Origin: Actinotignum schaalii
GTDB taxonomy: Bacteria; Actinomycetota; Actinomycetes; Actinomycetales; Actinomycetaceae
Assembly: GCF_028864145.1 (NCBI RefSeq)
Contig: NZ_JARBHJ010000006.1
Span: forward strand, 1 to 64,000
Length of the DNA stretch: 64,000 bases
Direction of reading: 5' to 3'
Shown in pieces: positions 45,339 through 54,115 of the stretch; within the stretch, counting starts at the first letter, position 1, and the number at the start of each line of letters is the position of its first letter. The notes under the pieces are model-generated. The model did not search any database. It had not been told where the DNA came from and saw only the letters and a list, made by a program, of their open reading frames with translations. Both the position numbers and the translations under genes were made by a program.

Positions 45339-45481
45339 AACTATTGAGCCTAGAGTGAACAATAGCTACTGAGTGGAACAAAGATAAGTCCGTGGGGGTT
45401 GGGATTGATGTCAGGGCGATAGGCCCGGGCGCCGAAAGGCGCGCGGCGTCGTCGTTCATAGAAGTGAAAGAAGGATTGACC

Positions 45482-45973
45482 ATGGCATACGATATTGATC
45501 GCACGATGTCCACAGCAATGGACCGTTTCCTCAGCCCCTTTGATGGCTTTTTTGCCGTTCCTACTCGGATGGTCAACGGGCGGCGTTCCGATCTGGAGAA
45601 TCTCGCGCTAGAGTACCGTTCGCAACTCAAGCAAACCGAGGATGGCTACGAAGTCCTCTTCGATGTTCCGGGCTTTAGCGCAGATGATATTGACCTGAAC
45701 GTTTACCCGGATCACATCACCCTCAAGGCTGCGCAGGAAGAAGAAATTGAGGGCGGCACCCGCACTCGTTCCGTTTCTCGCACCCTGGGCTTCGATCAGG
45801 CTGTGGATACCACCACGGTAGATGCACATCTCAACGATGGGGTTCTCACCGTTTCGGTGAAGACCACCGCGGGTTCGCAGGGGCGTAAGGTCCAGATTGG
45901 TTCGGGCAAGGCTACCGCCGCATCGCCTGCTGCGCAGAAGTCAGAAGAAAAGCAGGCCGGCTCTGCAGCATAA
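45482..45973 (+). CDS. Hsp20-family small heat shock protein
   Basis: A 163-aa holdase chaperone. The alpha-crystallin domain spans about residues 38-135: YEVLFDVPGFSADDIDLNVY, the central strand and the conserved LNDGVLTVSVKT near its end. The Ala/Lys-rich tail lacks a clear I-X-I anchor. ATG 45482 follows AAGGATTGACC. The HAIR box at 45318-45338 suggests HspR repression with induction by heat; a terminator follows. Confidence 0.92.
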   Translation: MAYDIDRTMSTAMDRFLSPFDGFFAVPTRMVNGRRSDLENLALEYRSQLKQTEDGYEVLFDVPGFSADDIDLNVYPDHITLKAAQEEEIEGGTRTRSVSRTLGFDQAVDTTTVDAHLNDGVLTVSVKTTAGSQGRKVQIGSGKATAASPAAQKSEEKQAGSAA

Positions 45974-46063
45974 ATCTGCAGCATAAAAATGTGCAAGGAA
46001 TGGTACCCAAGCGTGGTACATGCTGGCACTAAATAAGCATCCAGGCCACTGGCGCGGATGTGA

Positions 46064-46112
46064 GAAAGGCAGTCTTCGGGATACTACCAATCCCGGGGCT
46101 GCCTTTCATTTT
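46064..46112. terminator. Terminator between Hsp20 and AraC genes
   Basis: GAAAGGCAG (46064-46072) pairs with CTGCCTTTC (46099-46107), with further pairing inside (CGGGAT/ATCCCG) and a short T-rich end. It can act for both convergent genes. Confidence 0.8.
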
Positions 46113-47002
46113 CCCGAACTATCGCGCCCTAATCGTTGCTTGCGGTATTCCAGAGGCGCCACCCCGTGGCGTTCCATAAAAGCACGATTGAGTGCACGGG
46201 TGCTGGGAAATCCCACCCGCTGGGCGATATCTTCCAAAGTGGGAACCTGCTCTTCCATGAGCAAGTAATACGCATCCTCGACCCGTAATCGCGTGAGGTA
46301 CTGTTTGAAAGTCATCCCGGTACTGAGCCGGAAAAGCCGGCTGAAATGCTCGCGCGAATAACCGTGCGTTTCCGCCACGCTCGCAGCGGTCAGCGGTTCC
46401 CGGTGGCGCCGCTCGATGTCGCTGATAATAGCAAGAATTGTGGTGTCGGTAGCACGCCGAATTCCGCGCGGCCGGCACTTGACCACGAAATTCTGGTAAA
46501 GCAGAAATAGGATATCGAAGAGAATCGCGTTGATGCCGAAAACCCGTTCGGGTCCCAGCAGATGCGTTGTGTCAATCATGCGCAGGCACAAGTCAATGAG
46601 TGCTTGCCGATCCGCATCGCGAGCTCGCGCAGAATCCACGGCCAGCACATAAAGATCAGCTTTCTTATAAATGCGTTCAATACGGCTGCTGTCATAGGTG
46701 ATGGAGAGAATAAGAGGAGTCTTGCCATCCCGAGATTCTGTAATAAATGAATGGGGAGTGTAGGGACTGATAATGCAGAGCTTTCCCGGATACAGTGCCT
46801 CGACCCGCGAGTCGATAGTTACACTGCCACCACCCTGGACAACATAATTAACCTCGACTCCGGAATGCCAGTGGGTCGGGACAACTTCCGGATGGCGGTG
46901 CACCAGCACAAGGGCTGGGTATTCGGCGGGCATGGAACCCACCTCACAAAAAGCACGATTGAGGATGGGTTCCTTCGGGTCGTGTATACGGTTATCCATC
47001 AT
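46106..47002 (-). CDS. AraC-family transcriptional regulator
   Basis: A 298-aa regulator with an N-terminal cupin sensor (HWHSGVEVNYVVQGGG, PYTPHSF) and two C-terminal helix-turn-helix units (PLTAASVAETHGYSREHFSR; EDIAQRVGFPSTRALNRAF). It is divergent from the sugar-porter gene at 47409, separated by 406 bp, so it most likely controls that porter and the esterase in response to a sugar or glycoside. Confidence 0.9.
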   Translation of the reverse strand: MMDNRIHDPKEPILNRAFCEVGSMPAEYPALVLVHRHPEVVPTHWHSGVEVNYVVQGGGSVTIDSRVEALYPGKLCIISPYTPHSFITESRDGKTPLILSITYDSSRIERIYKKADLYVLAVDSARARDADRQALIDLCLRMIDTTHLLGPERVFGINAILFDILFLLYQNFVVKCRPRGIRRATDTTILAIISDIERRHREPLTAASVAETHGYSREHFSRLFRLSTGMTFKQYLTRLRVEDAYYLLMEEQVPTLEDIAQRVGFPSTRALNRAFMERHGVAPLEYRKQRLGRDSSGK

Positions 47003-47408
47003 GCTTAACTCCTCGCGGATTCGTCTCTCATAGTAACTAACCGTTGTGGAATCTCATCAGGGTGAGGTGGTATCTATAGCGATTCGATACTGCCTCTATT
47101 TTCGTGGTTTCCCCTATTCTTCGTGAAAAAAGGCAGACCGCCGCAACTATGTCACGTTTGGGCATAGGGTGTGCCACATTTCAGCACTATCAACCGAAGA
47201 TTTTTGCCTAGGCTCAGTCACGCGAGAAGTAAGTGTCCGCCAACGGTCACATTTTATCCGGGTGCATGGATCACGGTGCTTGGATCACCCTGTGACTGCT
47301 ATTAGCGACGGTTCAAAATGATCGAGTGCGACGGTCACTGACGCTCGCTCACAACAGCATCTCCTTCGAATGGGAGAAGGAGATGGTTGATAGGGAGGAA
47401 GGTGCGCA
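47003..47408. other. Divergent regulatory region between AraC gene and sugar porter
   Basis: No gene was seen in 406 bp. The direct repeat TGGATCAC occurs at about 47266 and 47281, each with CGGTG or CCTG after it, and GACGGTCA-like motifs recur. Such spaced direct repeats are typical AraC-family binding sites, but the sites are not proven. Confidence 0.4.
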
Positions 47409-48878
47409 ATGACGCGTAATAAAAAACGGTCCGGCGGGCCCGCGACATCGGCGAAATCTGCACAGTCGCCAGCCCCGCTCGATCCGGTTATTAAACGCCG
47501 CATTATTATCGTTTGCCTAGCCGCTGCTGTCGGCGGTTTTCTTTTCGGGTACGACACGTCAGTCATTAACGGTGCGGTTGATTCCATTGCCGGTTCCAGA
47601 ACCGGGTGGGATCTCAGTGCCTTCATGAGCGGGATCTCGGTTTCCTGTGCTCTGTTCGGATGCGTGATTGGCGCGTGGTTTACCAGCCACATTGCTGATC
47701 GGCTGGGCCGCGTTCCCACGATTTTCATCGCGGCAATCCTCTTCGTGGTGTGCTCGATCTTCTCCGCCATCGCGCCAACCGTGTGGATTTTCATTATTTT
47801 CCGTTTCGTCGGTGGTCTCGGTGTTGGCCTCGCCTCAGTGATTGGTCCGGCGTACATTGCTGAAGTAGCTCCGGCGCAGATGCGCGGGTTCCTCGGCTCT
47901 TTCCAGCAGATGGCCATCGCTTTCGGTATCCTCGCCGCCGTTGTGGTGAACGCGAGCTACGCGAGCGCTTCTGGCGGTGCCGATGAAACCTTCTGGTTCG
48001 GGATGCCCACCTGGCGCATCATGCTTCTCAGCATGATCGTCCCCGCGCTCATCATGCTCATTGTTTCCCTTAAGCTCCCCGAATCCCCGCGATTCCTCGT
48101 GATGAAGGGGCGCGATAAGGAAGCCGCCGCAATTTTGCAGCGCCTCACCGGGGAAAAGGATCCGGAAGGCAAAGTCAAGGAAATTCGCGCGACCCTTTCT
48201 GGGGAGAAAGCCGCGAAGCTTTCGGACCTGCGTGGCAAGACGTTCGGGCTGCGCAAAGTCGTGTGGATCGCCATGGCCGTCGCCGCCCTCCAGCAGCTCT
48301 CCGGCGTCAATATCATCCTCTACTACGATTCCTCGCTATGGAAGTCGGTCGGTTTCAGCGAACAGCTCGCCCTCAATATTTCGGTGTACCGGACCATCGG
48401 CGCTATTATCGCGACCATCCTCGCGATGTTCATCGTGGACAAGGTGGGGCGGCGCTTCCTGCTCATCACCGGTTCGAGCGTGATGACTATCTTCTTGGGA
48501 ATCGCTGCCCTCGGTTTCTACCAGGCTGATGTTGATGGTGCGTCCATCACCCTTCCGGGAATGTGGGGACCGATCACCCTTGTTTCCGTGTACATCTTCT
48601 ACCTGGCCTTCTGCTTCACGTGGGGCCCGGTCATGTGGGTCGTCCTCGGGGAGATTTTCCCGAATAATATTCGCGCCCTCGGGGTGGCGGTGGCAAGCGC
48701 CGTCAACTGGATTGCGAACTTCCTGGTCTCTACCACTTTCCCGCCGTTGAAGGACGCGATTGGAACAGGCAACGTTTATCTGCTCTACGCCGTATTCGCT
48801 GCCGTGAGCTTGATTTTCGTGATGAAGGCTCTTCCGGAAACCGCCGGTGTTGAACTCGAAGATATGCCGGCCGAGTAG
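47409..48878 (+). CDS. MFS sugar porter
   Basis: A 12-helix major-facilitator sugar:proton symporter (489 aa). Sugar-porter signatures: GYDTSVINGA in helix 1, DRLGRVP in the helix 2-3 loop, FVGGLGVGLASVIGPAYIAE, PESPRFLV before the central loop, QQLSGVNIILYYDSSLW in helix 7, and PETAGVELE at the C-terminus. The esterase gene follows after 12 nt. The substrate is unknown; glucose, xylose or inositol-type sugars are usual for the family. Confidence 0.92.
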   Translation: MTRNKKRSGGPATSAKSAQSPAPLDPVIKRRIIIVCLAAAVGGFLFGYDTSVINGAVDSIAGSRTGWDLSAFMSGISVSCALFGCVIGAWFTSHIADRLGRVPTIFIAAILFVVCSIFSAIAPTVWIFIIFRFVGGLGVGLASVIGPAYIAEVAPAQMRGFLGSFQQMAIAFGILAAVVVNASYASASGGADETFWFGMPTWRIMLLSMIVPALIMLIVSLKLPESPRFLVMKGRDKEAAAILQRLTGEKDPEGKVKEIRATLSGEKAAKLSDLRGKTFGLRKVVWIAMAVAALQQLSGVNIILYYDSSLWKSVGFSEQLALNISVYRTIGAIIATILAMFIVDKVGRRFLLITGSSVMTIFLGIAALGFYQADVDGASITLPGMWGPITLVSVYIFYLAFCFTWGPVMWVVLGEIFPNNIRALGVAVASAVNWIANFLVSTTFPPLKDAIGTGNVYLLYAVFAAVSLIFVMKALPETAGVELEDMPAE

Positions 48879-48890
48879 TGAGGACAACAC

Positions 48891-50003
48891 ATGCATGCTG
48901 ACACCCCCGAGAACATTGCGCGGGCCAGAACGTGGACGCCGATTGATGAGGATCTAGCCGGCGTCACCGCTCAGATCCGGCAACGCGCCATCGAGGTACG
49001 GAAATCTTTCGTGCTAGATGTTGATATCGTGCGGTGCGAACGCTGGCATACCCCGGAAACGGTGGATGTTATCGCGGATATTCCCTATCTTCCCGATGGG
49101 GAAAACAACCCCTTCCACCGCCTGGATCTCTACCTTCCGCACGATGCGTACCTGCGCGGAGGCAAAGCGCTTCCCGTGTACATCGATATTCACGGCGGCG
49201 GTTTTGTATACGGCTTGAAGGAGTTGAACAAGAATTTCGGTGTGCATCTTGCAGCCCAGGGCTGTGCGGTATTCTCGCTGAGCTACCGGCTCTCCCCGGC
49301 TGCCGATTTCCTCGACCAACTCCACGATGTCCTCGCGGGCTGCGCCTGGATTGCGCGGCATCTCGATGATTATCCGGTGGATCCGCAGTCGGTAATTATC
49401 ACGGGGGATTCCGCGGGCGCGACTTTGGGAATGTACGCGGTGGCAGCTTTGTGTAACCCTGAGGTTTTTGCCGCGCTGGACGTTCCTGTTGCCGCGCTGG
49501 ACGTTCCTGTTGCCACGCTGGACGCGCCGGGCAGTGCGCCGGTGCCATCCACTCTGGGTGAGGATCGGCTATCGGTTGCGGGGATGGCTTTTGTGTCCGG
49601 TCTGTTCGACCTCTCGGATCTGGTGCCTTTCGTGTCTGATCGCTGCGGTTATGGGAACGACGACGCCGCACTTCCGACTCTCGCCTATCTGACGGAGATG
49701 GGTGGCTTCATCGACCGCGCGGTGGATGTGCTCGGCGAGGACCTGCTCTGCGCCGCAAAGCTCGTGGAGCGCTGCGAGTTCCCCCCGGCCTATCTCGTCA
49801 CGAGTTCCGATGATTTTATCGAATTCGAGACGCTGCTTTTTGCCGGCTATCTCTCACGCAAGGGAATTCCGGTGGAATGCCATTCCTATCGACCGCCGCG
49901 CGGGGTGACCCTGGGCCACGTCTTCCCGGTGGGGCAGGTGTGGCTGGAGGAAAGCCGCGAGGTACTCGAGGATCTGCAACGTTTCGCTCTTGAGTGCAGG
50001 TAG
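48891..50003 (+). CDS. Alpha/beta hydrolase (HSL/acetyl-esterase type)
   Basis: A 370-aa esterase. The oxyanion motif is HGGGFVYG, the nucleophile elbow GDSAGATLG, and the likely Asp and His are in SSDDFIEF and LGHVFPVG. It probably removes acyl groups from a sugar or glycoside taken up by the adjacent porter, an inference from position. Residues near 190-210 include a tandem repeat (AALDVPVA repeated, then ATLDAP) in the lid region, encoded by an 18- to 21-bp repeat at about 49480-49535. Confidence 0.85.
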   Translation: MHADTPENIARARTWTPIDEDLAGVTAQIRQRAIEVRKSFVLDVDIVRCERWHTPETVDVIADIPYLPDGENNPFHRLDLYLPHDAYLRGGKALPVYIDIHGGGFVYGLKELNKNFGVHLAAQGCAVFSLSYRLSPAADFLDQLHDVLAGCAWIARHLDDYPVDPQSVIITGDSAGATLGMYAVAALCNPEVFAALDVPVAALDVPVATLDAPGSAPVPSTLGEDRLSVAGMAFVSGLFDLSDLVPFVSDRCGYGNDDAALPTLAYLTEMGGFIDRAVDVLGEDLLCAAKLVERCEFPPAYLVTSSDDFIEFETLLFAGYLSRKGIPVECHSYRPPRGVTLGHVFPVGQVWLEESREVLEDLQRFALECR

Positions 50004-50052
50004 TGTGCGGGAGCGCGGATATGATTCGCGCGTGCTGACGAAAAGCTGAGAG

Positions 50053-50091
50053 AAAAGCGGGGCCATCTCGATAGAGAAAGGCCCCGCTTTT
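50053..50091. terminator. Terminator after esterase
   Basis: AAAAGCGGGGCC (50053-50064) pairs perfectly with GGCCCCGCTTTT (50080-50091). It serves the convergent genes on both sides. Confidence 0.9.
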
Positions 50092-50134
50092 ATGTGCTTT
50101 ATGCGCTTGTGATACGCCTGTAGGCGCGTGAAAT

Positions 50135-50566
50135 TTACTTCGGCGCGCACTCGCTCTTTTGCCCGCGTGCCATGAGCTCGGCTTCCGGCGAGCCTTCCCG
50201 CACGTAGGTGGCCCCGGCGTTCGGGGTAGCTTCATCGGCCAGGGTGATGGTTTTGCCGTCCTCAGCGAAGTGCGCCACCGAGGTGCCAATTTCCTTCCCG
50301 TCGATGTCCTTCCAGGTCACAATGTTATTTGCCGGTTCGAACGTACCGGTCATTACCTGGGATTCCCCGCCGCTGCAATCCAGCACTTTGGAGATCAGCT
50401 CACGCCCGTCCACGCTCACCACGTACATGGACGCACCTGCCTGCCGCATAAAACTCCCGGCCTCGGTGGTTTCAGCGGCATCGCATCCGCCTAGCAGGAG
50501 CGCTCCCGCTCCCGCCGCGCAGAGCGCCGCCGTGCTCGCCGCCACCTTACGCACCATTTCGCGCAT
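50135..50566 (-). CDS. Small META-like lipoprotein, unknown
   Basis: A 143-aa exported lipoprotein. The signal ends at a lipobox LLGGC (Cys28). The rest is beta-rich with repeated short strands (MYVVSVDGRELI, GTFEPANNIVTW, TITLADEATPN), and two Cys that may pair. It resembles small META/HslJ-like proteins in outline only. Function unknown. ATG 50566 gives two charged residues before the signal; a start at 50557 is possible. Confidence 0.65.
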   Translation of the reverse strand: MREMVRKVAASTAALCAAGAGALLLGGCDAAETTEAGSFMRQAGASMYVVSVDGRELISKVLDCSGGESQVMTGTFEPANNIVTWKDIDGKEIGTSVAHFAEDGKTITLADEATPNAGATYVREGSPEAELMARGQKSECAPK

Positions 50567-50725
50567 CTCACGCCTCGCTTCCCGTTATCACACCTGTTGT
50601 TCGTTTCTTCTGTCCATACTTTAGCCGCGGTACGACGCCGCCGCCCGGCTCGCCCACACGCTTCCGTGCCGCGGCTTACGTTCGCGCGCCGGCCGCGCCG
50701 GCCGCGCCGCCCCACTTCGGTGTTG

Positions 50726-52297
50726 CTAGAGCACCAGGACCGCCGGCACCAGGAAAATCTTTACCACAATCGAAAAAGCGAAGAGGGTGGCGTAAGCATT
50801 ATCGATGCGTTCGTCGCCCACCCGTGACGTAGCCGCATCCAGCACCGCGGGCTGGCCCAGGAAACCGGCGACGGCCCCGGCGGTTCGCGGGGCGGAAAGC
50901 CGGAGCACCCAGGCGCCCGCCACCAGCAACGCCGCGCAGGAGACCAGCGTAATTACGCAGACGGTCACGGCCGCACCCACCGCCTGCGGAGAGGTCACGA
51001 TCTTTCCGAACCCCGGCCCGGCCGTCAGTCCCAAACCAGCTAAGAACAGCGTCAGGCCCAGCTGGCGCATCGTCAAATTTGCTGCCTCCGGCATCGCCCA
51101 CACAAAAGGCCCGGTGCGCCGCGCCGCACCCAAGAACATCCCCGCGATGAGCGGCCCGGCCGCGGTCCCCAACTGGAACGCCTGGCCCCCGGGCAGTGGG
51201 AAAGTCACAAAACCGAGGAGCAGCCCGGCCACCATGCCCACCGATAAACTCAGCACGTCGATTTCCGAGATGGAACGCTCGGAATCCCCAAATAGATCGG
51301 CGATGGCATCCCAGCGTTCCCGCGGAGCCACCACGGTTACCCGGTCGCCCGGCTCCAGAATGAAATCATCGCGGGCCAGCAGCTCCAGGTCTCCGCGCCG
51401 TACCCGGGTCACCACCGCGCCGTATTTGGCGGGCAGGTTGAGTTCCCCGATGGAGCGCGCCGCCACATCCGGGTTGGAGACCACCAGGCGGTTGAAATCC
51501 ACGTGGCTGCGATCATCGGCCAGGTGGTCACTGCGCAAATGCCCGAGGTGCGCGGCGGCGGCCTCCACATCCGCCGCCAGACCAACAACAACGACGTCGT
51601 CCCCCACCTCAAGATCTTCACCGGGCAGCGCCACTCGCACCCGGCCGCCCCGCCGCAAGTAGGAGACGCGCACGCGCCCGTCGGCCCATTCGGGGATATC
51701 GCGCAGGTTCATGGGGTGTTCCACGGTGATGGTGCGCGGATCCAGCAGGGTTCCGGCTAGCGAAGGGGTATCGCGCAGCCCCGGCCAGGCGCGGCCCACG
51801 ACGAGGGAGACCAGAATAATGCCGATTATGACCGCCAGGGGATACCCGAAGGCATATCCGATCGCGGGCTGTGTGCTGCCTTCCGTGAGCCGGGTGGCGG
51901 TGGCGAGGGCCGGTGCCGCCGTCGTCGCACCTGTGAAAAGGCCCGCCAAAAACGGCCGTTCGATGCCGAAAAGTAGTCCCATTACCAGGGCGGCGCCCGC
52001 GGCGAGGAAAACCGCTACCACGGAGGCCAGGAGCAAGGAGAGGTTGCGCCGCAGCTGCGCGAAAAAGGCCGCGCCTGAGGCGATGCCCACCGTGTAGACG
52101 AAAAGTGCCAGCCCGAGGGACTGCACCACGTCCATTCCCGCACCCAGTTCGGGGAAGCGTGCGGACATGGCCAAACCCACAAAGAGTGCGCCGGCTGCGC
52201 CGATACGTATCCGGCCCAGCGGAATCGCACCGAGAAGTGACCCGAGGGCCACCACAACGAAAATTGTTAGTAACGGGGAAGAGTCGAGGATCGCCAC
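50726..52297 (-). CDS. AspT/YidE-type transporter with two RCK_C domains
   Basis: A 523-aa membrane protein of the aspartate:alanine exchanger (AAEx) family. Five to six helices lie at each end, with a central cytosolic segment holding two RCK_C (TrkA-C) domains (EDLEVGDDVVVVGLAADVEA; DFILEPGDRVTVVAPRERWD). Family motifs: AGLFTGATTAAPALA in the first half and GMFLGAARRTGPFVW in the second. Substrates for most members are unknown. Confidence 0.85.
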   Translation of the reverse strand: MAILDSSPLLTIFVVVALGSLLGAIPLGRIRIGAAGALFVGLAMSARFPELGAGMDVVQSLGLALFVYTVGIASGAAFFAQLRRNLSLLLASVVAVFLAAGAALVMGLLFGIERPFLAGLFTGATTAAPALATATRLTEGSTQPAIGYAFGYPLAVIIGIILVSLVVGRAWPGLRDTPSLAGTLLDPRTITVEHPMNLRDIPEWADGRVRVSYLRRGGRVRVALPGEDLEVGDDVVVVGLAADVEAAAAHLGHLRSDHLADDRSHVDFNRLVVSNPDVAARSIGELNLPAKYGAVVTRVRRGDLELLARDDFILEPGDRVTVVAPRERWDAIADLFGDSERSISEIDVLSLSVGMVAGLLLGFVTFPLPGGQAFQLGTAAGPLIAGMFLGAARRTGPFVWAMPEAANLTMRQLGLTLFLAGLGLTAGPGFGKIVTSPQAVGAAVTVCVITLVSCAALLVAGAWVLRLSAPRTAGAVAGFLGQPAVLDAATSRVGDERIDNAYATLFAFSIVVKIFLVPAVLVL

Positions 52298-52328
52298 GCC
52301 ATAAGACTAGCCGGGGTAGAGTTAGAGT

Positions 52329-53252
52329 GTGTCTGATCCCATTGTTACTCTTGCTACGAGCAAAGACTTACCGAACCTCGACGTGGACGAGGCCGGCCTG
52401 CCCGATGCCCTGCGTGAGCGCCATATCGAACCGCGCGTTGTAGCGTGGAACGATCCCGATTACGACTGGAACAACGCCGGAGTTGTCGTTGTCCGCTCAG
52501 TTCGTGATTACGGGCGTGATACGCAGGCTTTTATTTCCTGGGCTCGCTCCGTGCCGCGGATTCTCAACCACGCGGATATTATGGCGTGGAATTCTGATAA
52601 GCATTACCTGCGGGAATTGGAAGCGGCGGGTTTGCCAACCATTCCCACCACCTGGCTGGAACCGGAGGAAAACCTGACGAAACACCAGGTCCATACCCGG
52701 TTCCCGGCGCACGGAGATTTCGTGGTCAAGCCCGCGGTATCTTCGGGCGGGCGCGGCACGGGGCGCTATACCGCCACCGATCCGTCCTCGCGCTCCCAAG
52801 CTATTTTGCATGCGCAGCATGAGCTGGCCAAAGGCCGCAGCGTCATGGTGCAGCGCTATTTGGAAAATATCGACCGTACCGGTGAGGTGTCGCTGATCTT
52901 CCTCAACGGCCTGGCCTCGTATCGGGTGGAAAAGGCGCCGCTGCTCCATCCGCGTTTCCGCAGCGCGGATCAAATCCAAGAAGAAGTCGTGTCTGTTTCA
53001 GAGGCGCGTGAATCGGAATGGCGCTGGGGTGAGCGGGTTCGCAATGTGCTGCACGGGCTCATCCGCGAACACACCGGGCGCGACCACCTGCTGCTCTTCA
53101 ACCGCGTGGACATTGTGCCGGCCGCGCCGGGGGACCCCAACGAGTTTTACGTGATGGAGATTTCCCTTATCGACGGCTCGTTGTATCTGTCCCTGGATGA
53201 GAGTCACCTCAACCGCTTCGCGGACGCGATTGCAGTGCGTACGGCCTGGTAG
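52329..53252 (+). CDS. ATP-grasp family protein
   Basis: A 307-aa ligase-like enzyme. The N-terminal region (about 1-95) is followed by the ATP-grasp fold: GDFVVKPAVSSGGRGTGRY holds the ATP lysine and glycine loop, and VMVQRYLENIDRTGEVSLIF and EFYVMEISLIDGSLYL hold the acidic Mg ligands. The substrate is unknown; relatives make amide bonds with amino acids or peptides. The start GTG 52329 lies 6 nt after TAGAGT (52317-52322), so a leaderless mRNA is likely. Confidence 0.75.
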   Translation: MSDPIVTLATSKDLPNLDVDEAGLPDALRERHIEPRVVAWNDPDYDWNNAGVVVVRSVRDYGRDTQAFISWARSVPRILNHADIMAWNSDKHYLRELEAAGLPTIPTTWLEPEENLTKHQVHTRFPAHGDFVVKPAVSSGGRGTGRYTATDPSSRSQAILHAQHELAKGRSVMVQRYLENIDRTGEVSLIFLNGLASYRVEKAPLLHPRFRSADQIQEEVVSVSEARESEWRWGERVRNVLHGLIREHTGRDHLLLFNRVDIVPAAPGDPNEFYVMEISLIDGSLYLSLDESHLNRFADAIAVRTAW

Positions 53253-53419
53253 TTCGGTTGCGGATGGTGTGGTTGCGCTTGCGGGCGGTGCCGTTTGTGC
53301 TTTTATCGCGGCGACGGCGCAGCTTGCGCTCCCGTGCATGACCGCGGGTTAAGTACGACGGCGCAGCTGGTCGGTGCGCCGAGCTGGTTTACAACGTGGC
53401 CGCTATCACCGCCGTGGAA

Positions 53420-53449
53420 TTGTCTTTGCGGGCGGTGACCGGCTATAGT
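53420..53449 (+). promoter_or_regulatory. tRNA-His promoter
   Basis: TTGTCT (53420-53425) and TATAGT (53444-53449), 18 bp apart, end 27 bp before the tRNA. Confidence 0.7.
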
Positions 53450-53476
53450 TGTTTATCGGCGTTCTTTCGCCGGAAT

Positions 53477-53553
53477 GGTGGCCATAGCTCAGCTGGCAGA
53501 GCACCTGGTTGTGGTCCAGGAGGTCGCGGGTTCAAGCCCCGTTGGCCACCCCA
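53477..53553 (+). tRNA. tRNA-His (GUG)
   Basis: Acceptor GTGGCCA/TGGCCAC, anticodon loop TTGTGGT (GUG), T-arm GCGGGTTCAAGCCCCGT. The extra G at position -1 (53477), opposite C73, is the mark of tRNA-His. CCA is encoded (53551-53553). Confidence 0.96.
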
Positions 53554-53557
53554 GAGT

Positions 53558-53605
53558 TCAGGCTCGTTTTGAATGTTTGGTAGCAAGCAAGCGAAACGAG
53601 CCTGA
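53558..53605 (+). terminator. Long stem-loop after tRNA-His
   Basis: TCAGGCTCGTTT (53558-53569) and AAACGAGCCTGA (53594-53605) form a 12-bp stem with a 24-nt loop, 4 nt after the CCA end. It has no T-run, so it is a likely but not typical terminator. Confidence 0.55.
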
Positions 53606-53644
53606 GTTGTATTGATGCGGTAACCACCCGGGAGAGGAGCCTCG

Positions 53645-53869
53645 ATGGCGAAGCGTAAGAAGAAAGACCGCGGCGGTGTGCTGACCTGGGTGGGAATCCT
53701 CGCTATCGCGCTCGCGAGCATCGCGGATTTTGTGCTGTTTTTCTTTGATGATGGCTCCCGATATATCCTCTACACCCTCCCGCTGTGGTTCCTCGGCATC
53801 GGGTGTTTTGCCTGGCTGGGGCGGAGCGAGGAGCGCGGAGGGAAAACAGGTGATCAACGGGGTAGATGA
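53645..53869 (+). CDS. Small two-helix membrane protein
   Basis: A 74-aa protein with a basic N-terminus (MAKRKKKDRGG), two hydrophobic helices (WVGILAIALASIADFVLFFF; LYTLPLWFLGIGCFAWL) and a charged tail. GAGAGGAG precedes the ATG. Unknown function. Confidence 0.65.
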   Translation: MAKRKKKDRGGVLTWVGILAIALASIADFVLFFFDDGSRYILYTLPLWFLGIGCFAWLGRSEERGGKTGDQRGR

Positions 53870-54035
53870 TAGTTACGCATCTCGTCTGCGCCTCTTTTGC
53901 TTGTTGGACCATTTCGCCCGCGGCGTGAATATTGTGCGCGGCGGGCCGTGCTTGAGGCAGGGGCAACGCGCTCGGCATAACGTGGCGCGCGCTATCCTCA
54001 CCGTCACGTCACCAAATTCTCGGTACGATAGGGGA

Positions 54036-54083
54036 ATGACCAGCGCGGAGCCCTGCCCCGCGCAGCAGGGCAAGTACAGGTAG
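54036..54083 (+). CDS. Leaderless 15-codon upstream ORF before mvk
   Basis: ATG 54036 lies 6 nt after TACGAT (54024-54029). The ORF reads M-T-S-A-E-P-C-P-A-Q-Q-G-K-Y-R and stops 32 nt before the mvk start. No amino acid bias is clear. It may affect mevalonate operon translation. Confidence 0.4.
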   Translation: MTSAEPCPAQQGKYR

Positions 54084-54115
54084 GCCGCTCGCGGCCGTGA
54101 CAAGGAGCCGCACAG

